A DNA stretch of 64,000 nt from an uncultured Pelagibacteraceae bacterium (GCA_902550805.1 CACDAL010000002.1:1-64000), one strand, 5' to 3'; counted from the stretch's first letter, positions 39,015-48,429 are shown. The notes: generated from the sequence alone by a model not told the origin. Numbers and translations are program-made.

Positions 39015-40085
39015 CTATTTCTTAAATAGTGCTTTTATAAAAATCCACTTTGGCATCTTTAATATAATTGAAAAATCTTCAATAATATTACTTTTGTTAG
39101 ATAGAAATTTTATAACAGTGTTTGCTGAACCATCAAACATTTTAAAAAATATATTGGGCATTTTTTCAGGATTTTTTTTTAAAACACTTAAAAATATTTT
39201 ATCCAAAAATTTATATTTTTTATTTATCTCAAATGTTTTTGTATTAGCAATATTATCGATATTTTCTCTTATATATTTACTGTGTTCTTGTATATTTAGA
39301 AATGTATAACCAGTACTTAATCTTGTCATACCACCAGCTGTACCAATATTTATTTTATTTTTCTCTTTAATATTTGATGGATAAAATAAAGGTATAGCCC
39401 CTTGTTCTTTATATTTTATCTTATAATTTTTTATATTTAATTGATTTTCAATGTAATTTTTAATTTGAATATCATAATCTTTTATTGATTCATTATTTAT
39501 TTTAGATAACCAAGTGGTCTCAACTAAAGCCTTATTTTTTTCGAAAGGAAGTGTATAAAAAAAGTGGACACTATCTCTTTGATCACAATCGAAATCCATT
39601 AAATTAAAAATACTTTCGTCAAAAAAGTTATTTTTGGTTTCAATTTCCACACCACAAAAATGTTGCCAAAGCTTATTTTTATCATCATTAAGTTCAGGAA
39701 CACTATTGAAAATAATAGAACTATTTACATTTATATCGTTAATGTTTTTAAAAAAACTAATTTTTTTATTTTTTTTTAACTTGTTGTTTATTTTTTCATA
39801 AAATAAACCACTATCTATTGTTTGATAGGGAAAACTATTGCATTCGAGATGCTTGCTTTGGGAAAGAATGTTGATAGAAAAGTTTTCCCAACTTTTTTTT
39901 ACACAATCTTCAAAATTGTGAGGTATGATTTTCCAAAAAGACCAAGTTTTGTCTCTTTTGTATTCACTTCTTGGTTCTATAATCGCTAAAGTTTTATTTT
40001 CTAACTTTTTATGAATTTCTAATTCATAAGCTAAAGATAGGCCAGCACAACCTCCGCCAAAAATTATATAATCAAAGTCTTTCAT
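39015..40085 (-). CDS. crtY: Lycopene beta-cyclase
   Basis: It cyclises lycopene to beta-carotene. The 356-residue flavoprotein has the dinucleotide motif FGGGCAGLSLAYEL (about 8-21), the family segment DKTWSFW (about 44-50) and GTAGGMTRLSTGYTF in the second half. The start overlaps crtB by 14 bp. Confidence 0.94.
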   Translation of the reverse strand: MKDFDYIIFGGGCAGLSLAYELEIHKKLENKTLAIIEPRSEYKRDKTWSFWKIIPHNFEDCVKKSWENFSINILSQSKHLECNSFPYQTIDSGLFYEKINNKLKKNKKISFFKNINDINVNSSIIFNSVPELNDDKNKLWQHFCGVEIETKNNFFDESIFNLMDFDCDQRDSVHFFYTLPFEKNKALVETTWLSKINNESIKDYDIQIKNYIENQLNIKNYKIKYKEQGAIPLFYPSNIKEKNKINIGTAGGMTRLSTGYTFLNIQEHSKYIRENIDNIANTKTFEINKKYKFLDKIFLSVLKKNPEKMPNIFFKMFDGSANTVIKFLSNKSNIIEDFSIILKMPKWIFIKALFKK

Positions 40086-40923
40086 TTAAGTTAATTTCTT
40101 CATTTATTATTTGATGTTCTTCATATCTAAGATGATCTTGAGGTTTTATCAATGATAGTCTTATTAGGTCATATAAAGATAAAACTGTTTGAATTATTTT
40201 TCCAATATTATTTACATAAATTTTTCCTGAATTATTATAATTTTCAATATTTTTTTGTTTAAGGATTTTATTACCGATTTGCCTATACACTCTTCTTGAA
40301 ACCAATATAGCGAAACGAAAACTGAATGGGATTTCTTTAATAGATGCAAATGAACTTTCATAAAATAAATCAGAAAATTTTATATTTTCTTTTATTGATT
40401 CAAAATTATGAGATATATAAGATCTGTTATTTCTTTCATCTTCCACAACATCCCTAGAAATATTTGTTAGTTGCATTGCTATCCCTAAATCAATTGCAGA
40501 TTTTAGAGCATTTTTGCTTTGAACATTTAAAATTTTTGCCATCATCAAACCAACAGTTCCGGCCACTCTATAAGAATAAATTAACAAATCTTTTTTTGAA
40601 TTTAATAGTACTTTTTCTTTTAAGTCAGATTCAACACCATCAAATAAATCATTAATTATTTTTGTAGAAATTTCAAAACGGTCAATTAAATCCCACATTT
40701 CTTTAATTAAGGGGTTATTAAAATTTTTATTATTAAAGCTTTGCTTAAAATCTAAAAATTTTTTTTTTTTAACATCTAATTCACCAATTTCATCAGCTAT
40801 GTTATCTAAGGTTCTACAAAAGTCATACAAGTTGGAACATTTTAAATAAGTTTTTTTTGGTAAAAAAAATCCAGCCCAATTAAAAGATTTTGCATATATT
40901 GACAGGTAGTTGTTATTAGACAT
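40072..40923 (-). CDS. crtB: Phytoene synthase
   Basis: It joins two GGPP molecules to make phytoene. The 283-residue isoprenoid synthase has both Asp-rich motifs, RTLDNIADE (about 36-44) and MQLTNISRDVVEDERN. It joins crtI with a one-base overlap. The GGPP synthase crtE that supplies its substrate is absent from this window. Confidence 0.95.
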   Translation of the reverse strand: MSNNNYLSIYAKSFNWAGFFLPKKTYLKCSNLYDFCRTLDNIADEIGELDVKKKKFLDFKQSFNNKNFNNPLIKEMWDLIDRFEISTKIINDLFDGVESDLKEKVLLNSKKDLLIYSYRVAGTVGLMMAKILNVQSKNALKSAIDLGIAMQLTNISRDVVEDERNNRSYISHNFESIKENIKFSDLFYESSFASIKEIPFSFRFAILVSRRVYRQIGNKILKQKNIENYNNSGKIYVNNIGKIIQTVLSLYDLIRLSLIKPQDHLRYEEHQIINEEINLNERL

Positions 40924-42380
40924 TATAATATTTTATCTAGTACTTTAGCGGAAGATAACACGCCAGGAATGCCTGCGCCAGGATGTGTTCCAGCTCCAAC
41001 AAAATAAAGACCATCATAAACTTCTGATTTGTTATGAAATCTAAAGTAAGCAGATTGAGAAAATTTTGGTTGAATTGAAAAGCCAGAGCCGTATTTTGTG
41101 TTCAACTCTTTTTCAAAATAATCTGGAGTTAAATAAAAATCTTCAACAATATTATCTTTAAGATTTGGTAGTAAACTTTTCTCCATTTTATCTACTACTA
41201 GGTTTTTAAGCTTTTCACCTTCTATTGACCAATCTATGCCAGATTGATTATTAGGCACAGGCACAAGTACATAAAAACAATCATTTCCTTCTGGCGCCAT
41301 TGATTTATCAGTAGCCGTAGGTCTATGCAGGTAATAGCTGATATCGTTATTTAATTTTTTTTTATCAAATATATCTTCTAGGTGTTCTTTATATTTATCA
41401 CCAAATTTAATAGTGTGATGTTCTACATCTTCGTATATTTTTTTGGTACCAAAATAATATACAAACAGACCCATTGAATATTCCATACGTTTCATTTTCC
41501 AATTAAAGAACACATTTAATTGTTTGGCCTCGGCAAGTTTTGAGTAAACTCCTGGTGGATCTGCATTACATATTACATTGTCAGCGCTTATTTCATTATT
41601 ATTTTCTAACTTAACACCAGTTATTTTATTATTTATTGAAATTATATTTGTAACCTCTTGTCCTTTTATAATATTAATATTTTCTTCTACCATTAATTTT
41701 TCCATACCGTTAATAATTTGTCCCGTACCACCCATTGAATAATGGACACCCCATTTTTTTTCTAAGTATAAAATTAAACCGTATATTGAGGTTGTGGTAA
41801 AAGGATTTCCTCCAACTAACAATGGATGCATGCTTAGCAACTTTCTTAATTTTTCATTTTCAATAAAAGTAGCTACAAGCGAGTAAACAGACTTATAACT
41901 TTTTAAATTTAATAAGGCTGGTATTTGTTTCATCATAAAAAAAGGTTTATTAAATGGAACTTCCGAAAGTTCTGTAAAACCTTTATTAAATATTTTTTTA
42001 GTAAAATTTATTAAATTTTCATAACCTACAACATCATCTTCATTTATTTTTTTTATTTGATCTTTCATTTCTTGTTCGTTTCCAGAGTAATTAAACTCCA
42101 ATCCATCTTCAAAAATAAATCTATACCAGGTGTTTAGTGCTTTTATTTCTATATAATTTTTAGGATTTTTATTAAATAGTTGAAATAATTCGTTGATAAG
42201 ATGTGGCGCGGTAATGACAGTGGGTCCAGCATCAAAGGTAAATCCATTTTTTTTAAAAACTCTAGCTCTGCCCCCTAGGTCTTTATGCTTTTCGATAAGA
42301 GTTACCTTATGATTTTTAGCTTTTAATCTTAGAGCTGCTGCCATTCCACCAAAACCAGAACCTATAACTACCGAATTCAT
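40923..42380 (-). CDS. crtI: Phytoene desaturase (CrtI type)
   Basis: It desaturates phytoene to lycopene with FAD. The 485-residue protein has GSGFGGMAAALRL and a following EKHKDLGGRARVF (dinucleotide site, about 7-45), GPTVITAP, and the terminal VGAGTHPGAGIPGVL. It is 54 bp downstream of atpF on the same strand, with no terminator visible in the gap. Confidence 0.96.
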   Translation of the reverse strand: MNSVVIGSGFGGMAAALRLKAKNHKVTLIEKHKDLGGRARVFKKNGFTFDAGPTVITAPHLINELFQLFNKNPKNYIEIKALNTWYRFIFEDGLEFNYSGNEQEMKDQIKKINEDDVVGYENLINFTKKIFNKGFTELSEVPFNKPFFMMKQIPALLNLKSYKSVYSLVATFIENEKLRKLLSMHPLLVGGNPFTTTSIYGLILYLEKKWGVHYSMGGTGQIINGMEKLMVEENINIIKGQEVTNIISINNKITGVKLENNNEISADNVICNADPPGVYSKLAEAKQLNVFFNWKMKRMEYSMGLFVYYFGTKKIYEDVEHHTIKFGDKYKEHLEDIFDKKKLNNDISYYLHRPTATDKSMAPEGNDCFYVLVPVPNNQSGIDWSIEGEKLKNLVVDKMEKSLLPNLKDNIVEDFYLTPDYFEKELNTKYGSGFSIQPKFSQSAYFRFHNKSEVYDGLYFVGAGTHPGAGIPGVLSSAKVLDKIL

Positions 42381-42434
42381 TACGGATAATTTTATATTAT
42401 TTTTTAGAAAAGTAACGAAATTATCTTTATTATC

Positions 42435-42932
42435 TTAAGAATTAATTTTTTTTAGTTGAGATTTCGTTTCTTCAAGGTTTTTTTCAAATATGTTATCCAA
42501 TTTGTTTTTATCAACCGAAGTGGCAATTATTTTTTTTACAGAGTCCACCGCTATTCTAATTGAAGTGTCTTTTATTTCTTTAATAGCGGATTCTTTCATT
42601 TGGTTAATTTTTGTTTGAGCTAGACTTTTCTTAATTTCGGCGGACTTATGAAACCTATCATTCATTTCAATTATTAATTTTTCAGATTCATTTTTCGCTT
42701 GATTTAATATTTTTTTCTTCTCCGAATTAGCTGTGTCCAATTTATTTTGAGCGTTATCTAAAATTTTTTTTGATTCTATTCTTAATTTTTCACTTTCATT
42801 AATCTCATTTTTTATGTCCAAGATCATTTTGCTTAGCAAGTTATTTATATTTTGTGGAATTTTAAAATAAATCAATACTCCAAAAAAAATAACAAAAGAT
42901 ACAGCTACCCAAAATGTTGCATCAAATTCCAT
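42435..42932 (-). CDS. atpF: ATP synthase Fo subunit b
   Basis: The 165-residue stalk subunit starts at MEFDATFWVAV. The track start at 42968 adds 12 unlikely residues; the ATG at 42932 overlaps b' by 11 bp. There is one N-terminal membrane helix (about 8-26) and a long charged coiled coil that links Fo to F1. It pairs with b' as a heterodimer, as in photosynthetic bacteria and most alphaproteobacteria. Confidence 0.93.
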   Translation of the reverse strand: MEFDATFWVAVSFVIFFGVLIYFKIPQNINNLLSKMILDIKNEINESEKLRIESKKILDNAQNKLDTANSEKKKILNQAKNESEKLIIEMNDRFHKSAEIKKSLAQTKINQMKESAIKEIKDTSIRIAVDSVKKIIATSVDKNKLDNIFEKNLEETKSQLKKINS

Positions 42933-43512
42933 CTTGTTTTTCCTTATTTTTTCTAGATCGATCTTCAACTATTGCCGATATGCTGCTATTGTTTACTTCC
43001 TCACCAATTAATTGTTTTATTAATTCTGAAGAAGTTTCAATGGCAATTTTTCTTATTTTAACTTCTGATCCGTTTTTAAGTTTACTAATTTCCTTTTCAG
43101 TTGTGGCAATCTCTTCATCGATATCTTTCTCTAATGCAATTCTTTTTTTATTAATATCGTTCAATACTTTTTTTCTTGCTTCGTTAAAGATATTTTTGGC
43201 TTCAACTTTGCTTGATAAAATAATTTTTTCAAATTGTTTTACTTTATCTTCGCTTTCTTCTCTTTGTTTTTCTGCAGTTTCTATATTCTCTAAAATTTGT
43301 GACTTTCTAGTTTCCAAATTATCACTAATCTTAGGTAAAACTAGTTTCGATAAAATTATATATAAAATACCAAAAGTTAGAACTAACCAAACTATTTGTG
43401 AAAACCAAAATTCAGGGTTTAACTGAGGCATACCACCACTTTCAGCACTGTTTGCTGAACTTAAAACCAAAAAGCTTAAACTAAATGTTTGAAAAATTAT
43501 TTTTTTCAACAT
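42922..43512 (-). CDS. ATP synthase Fo subunit b'
   Basis: The 196-residue protein has a signal-like N-terminal helix, then LNPEFWFSQIVWLVLTFGILY (membrane anchor, about 32-52), then a long acidic-basic coiled coil. It lies between atpE and atpF and is homologous to both b and b' chains; the longer N-terminus marks it as b'. It forms the peripheral stalk with b. Confidence 0.92.
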   Translation of the reverse strand: MLKKIIFQTFSLSFLVLSSANSAESGGMPQLNPEFWFSQIVWLVLTFGILYIILSKLVLPKISDNLETRKSQILENIETAEKQREESEDKVKQFEKIILSSKVEAKNIFNEARKKVLNDINKKRIALEKDIDEEIATTEKEISKLKNGSEVKIRKIAIETSSELIKQLIGEEVNNSSISAIVEDRSRKNKEKQDGI

Positions 43513-43515
43513 TAA

Positions 43516-43743
43516 CTAAAAAGCAAATAGTATAATCAATGCAACTACTAGACCAAATAATCCAGTTGCCTCTGCTAAAGCAAATCCTAATAGCAAATTA
43601 GGGAATTGTTTTTGTGCTGCAGAAGGATTTCTCATTGCGCCCGAAAGATAATTACCAAAGATAATTCCTATTCCAACACCAGCTCCCGCTAAAGCTATAG
43701 CTGCAAGACCTGCTCCTATCATTTTTGCTGCTTCTAATTCCAT
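43516..43743 (-). CDS. atpE: ATP synthase Fo subunit c
   Basis: This proteolipid forms the rotating ring. Its 75 residues form two helices with the glycine-rich GAGLAAIALAGAGVGIG (about 11-27), the polar loop RNPSAAQ, and the ion-carrying Glu in FALAEATGLFG (about 57). No extra Ser/Thr pattern for sodium binding is obvious, so proton use is likely. A strong AAGGAGG site precedes it, fitting the high copy number of c. Confidence 0.97.
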   Translation of the reverse strand: MELEAAKMIGAGLAAIALAGAGVGIGIIFGNYLSGAMRNPSAAQKQFPNLLLGFALAEATGLFGLVVALIILFAF

Positions 43744-43748
43744 TATTT

Positions 43749-43755
43749 CCTCCTT
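43749..43755 (-). promoter_or_regulatory. Strong Shine-Dalgarno of atpE
   Basis: AAGGAGG lies 5 bases before the atpE ATG on the - strand, one of the best matches to the anti-SD in the window. High translation fits the many c copies per enzyme. Confidence 0.75.
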
Positions 43756-43762
43756 TTGTTAA

Positions 43763-44497
43763 TTAATGGTGTAAATTTAATGCATCATTTAAATAGATGC
43801 ATGTTAAAATTGCAAAAACATATGCTTGAAGAAAAGCAACTAGTATCTCCAAACCCGTTAATGCAACAGAAAAACTTAGTGGAAGCCATCCACCAACTAT
43901 TCCAAGACTTATAACAAAACCTCCAAATACCTTCATCATTGTATGGCCCGCCATCATATTGGCAAATAAACGTACTGATAAACTTATTGGTCTGCTTAAA
44001 TAAGAAATAATTTCAATTACCACAATCAAGGGAAGCAAAACCATTGGAACACCACTTGGAACAAAAAGTTTTAAGTATCCCAATCCATGTTTGGTAAAAC
44101 CAATTATTGTAACTCCAACGAAAATAAATGCCGCTAAAACAAATGTAACAATGATATGGCTTGTTACGGTAAAAGAGTAAGGTATCATCCCAAACATGTT
44201 GCAAAATAATACAAACATGAAGAGTGAAAATATAAAAGAAAAATAAGGTTTAGCTTTAGATCCTGCTGTATCACTTATCATTTTTGATACAAATGAATAA
44301 CTGAGTTCTGCTAATAGTTGTATCTTGTCTGGTATCAATGATTTTTTTTTAGCACCTAAATTAAAAATAATTAGGATAGCTAAAGAACTAATAACCATAA
44401 ACAAACTTGCATTTGTAAATGAAATATCTACTTCGCCTAATTTTATTTCAGGACCAATTCGATAAACTTTGAATTGGTACATTGGATTTGCTGCCAT
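43763..44497 (-). CDS. atpB: ATP synthase Fo subunit a
   Basis: This forms the proton half-channels. The 244-residue protein has about five to six helices and the essential arginine in SVRLFANMMAGH (about 175-186). The C-terminal ILTCIYLNDALNLHH is typical of alphaproteobacteria. It sits 9 bp after atpI and 19 bp before atpE. The F1 genes (alpha, beta, gamma, delta, epsilon) are not in the window. Confidence 0.96.
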   Translation of the reverse strand: MAANPMYQFKVYRIGPEIKLGEVDISFTNASLFMVISSLAILIIFNLGAKKKSLIPDKIQLLAELSYSFVSKMISDTAGSKAKPYFSFIFSLFMFVLFCNMFGMIPYSFTVTSHIIVTFVLAAFIFVGVTIIGFTKHGLGYLKLFVPSGVPMVLLPLIVVIEIISYLSRPISLSVRLFANMMAGHTMMKVFGGFVISLGIVGGWLPLSFSVALTGLEILVAFLQAYVFAILTCIYLNDALNLHH

Positions 44498-44506
44498 TTA
44501 CTATTA

Positions 44507-44782
44507 CTATTTTTGCATTTTTTTTGCTGATCTAATTACATTCATTATGCCTGCTATTACACCTACAAAAAAAAAAATTAAAATTAACCAGGGCTTAGTA
44601 CCAAACCAATTGTCTAAAATAAACCCAATAATTGTCCCAACTACAACTGATGCGACCAATTCAGTACTCATTTTAAAAGCAACACCCATTCCAGAGTTAG
44701 ATTTAACGTTTTTTTGTGTATATTTTGATTTTGCCTTATTTTTTGCAATTTTAAGGCGAGTTTTAAATTTGTCTTCTTGCAT
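44507..44782 (-). CDS. atpI: AtpI/AtpZ-like assembly protein of ATP synthase
   Basis: The 91-residue protein has a basic N-terminus and two helices separated by LDNWFGTKPW, matching AtpI/AtpZ of alphaproteobacteria. It helps assemble the c ring and may handle magnesium. It starts just 4 bp after the smc stop codon and leads the Fo genes. Confidence 0.87.
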   Translation of the reverse strand: MQEDKFKTRLKIAKNKAKSKYTQKNVKSNSGMGVAFKMSTELVASVVVGTIIGFILDNWFGTKPWLILIFFFVGVIAGIMNVIRSAKKMQK

Positions 44783-44786
44783 TAGA

Positions 44787-47360
44787 TTAAGCTACCATAG
44801 ACTCAGCTTTTTGGAGATCAACAGCTACAAGCTGACTTATGCCTTTTTCAGGCATGGTAACGCCGTAAAGGCGGTCCATTTTTGACATTGTTAAAGCGTG
44901 GTGAGTAACTATTATAAATCTTGTAGAAGTTATTTTTGTTAGTTCATTAAGGAGACCGCAAAATCTAGTAACATTTGCATCATCAAGAGGAGCATCTACT
45001 TCATCTAAAACACATATTGGAGATGGGTTAGTTAAAAATACTGCAAAAATTAGAGATAATGCTGTCAATGCTTGCTCTCCTCCCGAAAGCAAAGTAATTG
45101 ATTGAAGTCTTTTTCCCGGAGGACTTACTAGCATTTCCAGACCTGCATCAAGAGGATCATCAGAGTCAACCAACTCTAACTTTGCGCTACCTCCATTAAA
45201 TAGCTTTGTATAAACTTCATTAAATTTTCTATTAACTTTTTCAAAGGCTTCCAAAAGTCTTTCTCGTCCTTTTTGATTAAGTTCACCTATGCTTTCTTTC
45301 AATTTTATTATTGCAGCTACAAGATCTTGTCTATCTTGCTCCATTTTTTTGATTTCAACTTCATATTTTGAAGTTTCTTCATCAGCTCGCAAATTTACTG
45401 AACCTAGTTTCTCTCTTTCTCTTTTCTTTTCGTCAAGCAATTCTTCTTGTGAAACCGCATCTGGAAGTGAATCTTTTTTTTCAAGATTGGAAAATTCCAA
45501 TAAACTATTCTCATTAAGTTTGAGTTCAGTCATTATTCTTTCTAGTAAATCATTTCTTCTCTTGTTTAATCCTTCAATTGTAGCACCCGAACTAGCCTTT
45601 CTTTCTCTTATTTCAATAGAATCTTCTTTTGTGCTTTTTAATTCATTTCGAAGTACAATGGTCTTTTTATCCGCTCCTTCAATTTGAATTTCATTTTCAT
45701 TTCTCTCTTTTTCAGACATTCTTAAATTTTCTGATATTTGTCCTTTTCTTTCTGCTTGTATTTGAGGTTGTTTTTCTAATTCATTTAATTTTAATATTTG
45801 TTTATTTTTTCTTTCATTTAATTCATTTATCATTTTTTCAGAATTATTTAGTAAATTTCTCCAGCTTTCTATTTCTTGATCTATTATTTTAATTCTTTCA
45901 TTTCGTTTAACAGATTCTTTTTTAATATTTTGGTTTTTGCTAAAAGCTTCCGCATAGTCTTCTTGAATTATTTTAATTTGATCATTTTTGGAAGATAAAG
46001 TTGAAATTACATCCTTGCCCTCAATGTCTTTCACTTTCAAATTTAGATAAGATAAATTTACTTTACATTCGTCCAAAATACTTAGTGCTTCATTATTTTT
46101 ATTTTCAATAATTAAGTTTTTAGCTTTTTCTATTAGATTTTTAACATCGTTAATATTTTCAATATTTTTTTGTAAAGTTTCAGAATTAAAATTATCAAGC
46201 AAGAAATCCATTCTTTCCTGCTCATTTTTTAATTTTGACCTAACATCACCTAAGTCTTGATTAGAAATTTTTTCTGTTTCATAATATTTTGAGTCAATTT
46301 CTATAAGATCATTTTTTTCTTCTTTAAGTCTTTTTTCATTAGAATTTGCATCTATTACAATGCTTTTTTCTCTATCAATATCTTCGTCAATTACATTTAA
46401 TGAATTTTTTATAGAGTCTATTTCTTCTTTAATTCTATAATTTTCTTCATCTAAAGCTTTTAGTTCAAGGTTTAGTCTTTGAATTTTTGACAAGTTTTCT
46501 ATATTTTTTTCTCTAATTGGATTTACAGTCTCTACTTGATATTTTATTTCTTTCTCTAATTTTTCAAGTTTTAGATTAAATTCTTTTACTCTATCGTCTG
46601 CTTCACTATTTATTTCATTTTCAAGCTTTATTTCATGATCAATTTCTAACAATTTTAAATAATATAGACCGGCTTCAACTTTTTTAATTTCTTCAGATAT
46701 AGATTTATATTTGGCGGCTTCTTCTGCTTGTTTTTGTAAATTTGCCAACTGTTTTTCTTGTTGTCTTCTTAACTCATCAGCTCTTTTTAAATTATTTTCA
46801 GCAGCCCCTAGTCTTAGTTCTGCTTCATGCCTTCTTACATGCAAGCCAGCGATTCCAGCGGCCTCTTCTAATATAGCTCTTCTGTCTGTAGGCTTGGCAG
46901 TTACCAATGCGCCTATTCTACCTTGACTAATCATAGATGGAGAGTGTGCACCAGTGGATAAGTCAGCAAAAAGCATTTGGGCATCTTTTGCTCTTACTTC
47001 TTTATTGTTAATGTAAAATTTAGAACCTTTGTCTTTTTCAATTTTTCTTCTAATTTCAATTTCATCTAATTCGTTATATTGATAAGGACCATCTTTATTT
47101 TGGTTTGTTAGGCTAAGTATTACTTCAGCTATATTTTTTGATGGCTTATTTGAAGTTCCAGAAAAAATAACATCTTCCATTCCAGAACCTCTCATGCTTT
47201 TTGCGGAAGTTTCACCCATACACCACCTTAAAGATTCAACAATATTTGATTTACCACAACCATTTGGACCGACAATACCAGTTAAACCTTTTTCTATAAG
47301 AAAATTGGTCTTCTCAGCAAAAGATTTAAATCCATTTAACTGAATTTTTTTAAACTCCAT
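44787..47360 (-). CDS. smc: Chromosome segregation SMC ATPase, short form without a recognisable hinge
   Basis: The head domain is complete: Walker A GPNGCGKSN (about 32-40), the STGAHSP region, the signature LLSGGEQALTALSL and Walker B PICVLDEVDAPLDD. The protein has 857 residues, against about 1150 for usual bacterial SMC. Between the arms I find only charged coiled coil; the usual hinge patterns (a glycine-rich dimer core and an ATFLPL-like segment) are absent. It could be a shortened SMC with a coil-only dimer end. ScpA and ScpB genes are not nearby. It is 4 bp from atpI and 8 bp after the dsbA-like gene. Confidence 0.9.
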   Translation of the reverse strand: MEFKKIQLNGFKSFAEKTNFLIEKGLTGIVGPNGCGKSNIVESLRWCMGETSAKSMRGSGMEDVIFSGTSNKPSKNIAEVILSLTNQNKDGPYQYNELDEIEIRRKIEKDKGSKFYINNKEVRAKDAQMLFADLSTGAHSPSMISQGRIGALVTAKPTDRRAILEEAAGIAGLHVRRHEAELRLGAAENNLKRADELRRQQEKQLANLQKQAEEAAKYKSISEEIKKVEAGLYYLKLLEIDHEIKLENEINSEADDRVKEFNLKLEKLEKEIKYQVETVNPIREKNIENLSKIQRLNLELKALDEENYRIKEEIDSIKNSLNVIDEDIDREKSIVIDANSNEKRLKEEKNDLIEIDSKYYETEKISNQDLGDVRSKLKNEQERMDFLLDNFNSETLQKNIENINDVKNLIEKAKNLIIENKNNEALSILDECKVNLSYLNLKVKDIEGKDVISTLSSKNDQIKIIQEDYAEAFSKNQNIKKESVKRNERIKIIDQEIESWRNLLNNSEKMINELNERKNKQILKLNELEKQPQIQAERKGQISENLRMSEKERNENEIQIEGADKKTIVLRNELKSTKEDSIEIRERKASSGATIEGLNKRRNDLLERIMTELKLNENSLLEFSNLEKKDSLPDAVSQEELLDEKKREREKLGSVNLRADEETSKYEVEIKKMEQDRQDLVAAIIKLKESIGELNQKGRERLLEAFEKVNRKFNEVYTKLFNGGSAKLELVDSDDPLDAGLEMLVSPPGKRLQSITLLSGGEQALTALSLIFAVFLTNPSPICVLDEVDAPLDDANVTRFCGLLNELTKITSTRFIIVTHHALTMSKMDRLYGVTMPEKGISQLVAVDLQKAESMVA

Positions 47361-47368
47361 TCATTAAC

Positions 47369-47950
47369 TTATATCAGTTTTTCCAAATATTTTTTCAATT
47401 TTTTATAGTTTGATGGATTTTCGAACTTTTCGCCGTTAATAATTAATGTGGGGGTGGCCTCTACTTTAAACTTTTTAACACCTTCGATTCGATCCTCTAA
47501 TATATGATTTTCGACATTTTTATCATCCAGACATTTTTTATAATCCAAATTGAAATTTGATTTTTTGATAAGGATTTTAATATTTTCGTTAAGTTGATCG
47601 ATTGTTTTTCCTTTGACCCAGTTTTTTTGATTTTCAAATAAATAATGTAGAATTTTAGAATTTCCATCATTTTTACAATGAGCTATTTTTGATCCATTTA
47701 GAGCCGCAATATCTAAAGGAAAATTTCTGAATTCAATGTAAGCAAGGCCACTATCTATAAAATCTTTTTTTAAATTCGGATAAACATTATTATGGAAATT
47801 TGCGCAATGACTACATGTTAAAGATTCAAAAATAATTAATTTAATTTTAGCATTAGAATTTCCTTCAGAGATCGATTTAATTTCAGCATTAGAATTTACT
47901 GGCAAGAAGCAAAGAAAGACGTAGATTGATGTAATTATTATTTTTTTCAC
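47369..47950 (-). CDS. DsbA-family periplasmic thiol oxidoreductase
   Basis: The 193-residue protein starts at a GTG and overlaps the dciA-like stop by 4 bp. It has a signal peptide ending near NSNA, a thioredoxin fold with SLTCSHCANFH (active-site CSHC, about 50-53) and the cis-proline segment VEATPTLIINGE. It probably introduces or repairs disulfide bonds in periplasmic proteins. The Cys-Ser-His-Cys centre differs from the E. coli DsbA CPHC and is closer to DsbA-like/ScsC-type proteins. Confidence 0.9.
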   Translation of the reverse strand: MKKIIITSIYVFLCFLPVNSNAEIKSISEGNSNAKIKLIIFESLTCSHCANFHNNVYPNLKKDFIDSGLAYIEFRNFPLDIAALNGSKIAHCKNDGNSKILHYLFENQKNWVKGKTIDQLNENIKILIKKSNFNLDYKKCLDDKNVENHILEDRIEGVKKFKVEATPTLIINGEKFENPSNYKKLKKYLEKLI

Positions 47951-48429
47951 TTTTTTTTATATAATCTCCTTAATTCCAATAAAGAATTTTTAATTTTATC
48001 ATTTTTAATATTAGTAATCTTTTTAATATGTTCACTTTTTGTCGCATTATTACTTTTTTTTTCATTAATCTTTTCATATTGTCCACCGAAAGTATTTAAT
48101 CTTATGATTTGAACAACATTATAGCCAAAATAGGCATTTATTTTTTTTATTATATTTTTTTTTGCATATTCCAAATCAACTTCGTTTCCTCTTTCAACCA
48201 TTATATTTAAACAACCTTCATTTATTTTATTTGTTTTTTTGAAAGATTTTGGATAGCAAACTTTAAATAATTCATTTCCAACAATATGTTTCCAATTATC
48301 TAGCGTCTCGGAATATATATGACCTTTTTTTACAAGTATTCTTTTTACTTTTGTGGGTAAAGTATCTTTAAAAGATCTTAATCCTTGAATGGTTTTATTT
48401 CTCTGCTTAGTATTATACTTGAGACTCAT
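47947..48429 (-). CDS. DciA-like (DUF721) protein
   Basis: The 160-residue basic protein has a core pattern (WKHIVGNELFKVCYPKSF, about 46-63) that matches DUF721. Members of this family, DciA, load the replicative helicase DnaB in most bacteria lacking DnaC. The C-terminal third is Lys/Asn rich and low complexity. It overlaps the dsbA-like gene by 4 bp and abuts mutY head to head: the two ATGs form CATATG with no spacer. Confidence 0.8.
   Translation of the reverse strand: MSLKYNTKQRNKTIQGLRSFKDTLPTKVKRILVKKGHIYSETLDNWKHIVGNELFKVCYPKSFKKTNKINEGCLNIMVERGNEVDLEYAKKNIIKKINAYFGYNVVQIIRLNTFGGQYEKINEKKSNNATKSEHIKKITNIKNDKIKNSLLELRRLYKKK

Noticed and set aside
35787-42380. Horizontally acquired carotenoid-retinal island
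   Set aside because: Base composition and overlaps look the same as in the neighbouring core genes, and no integrase, tRNA junction or flanking repeat is present; recent transfer is not supported by what can be seen.
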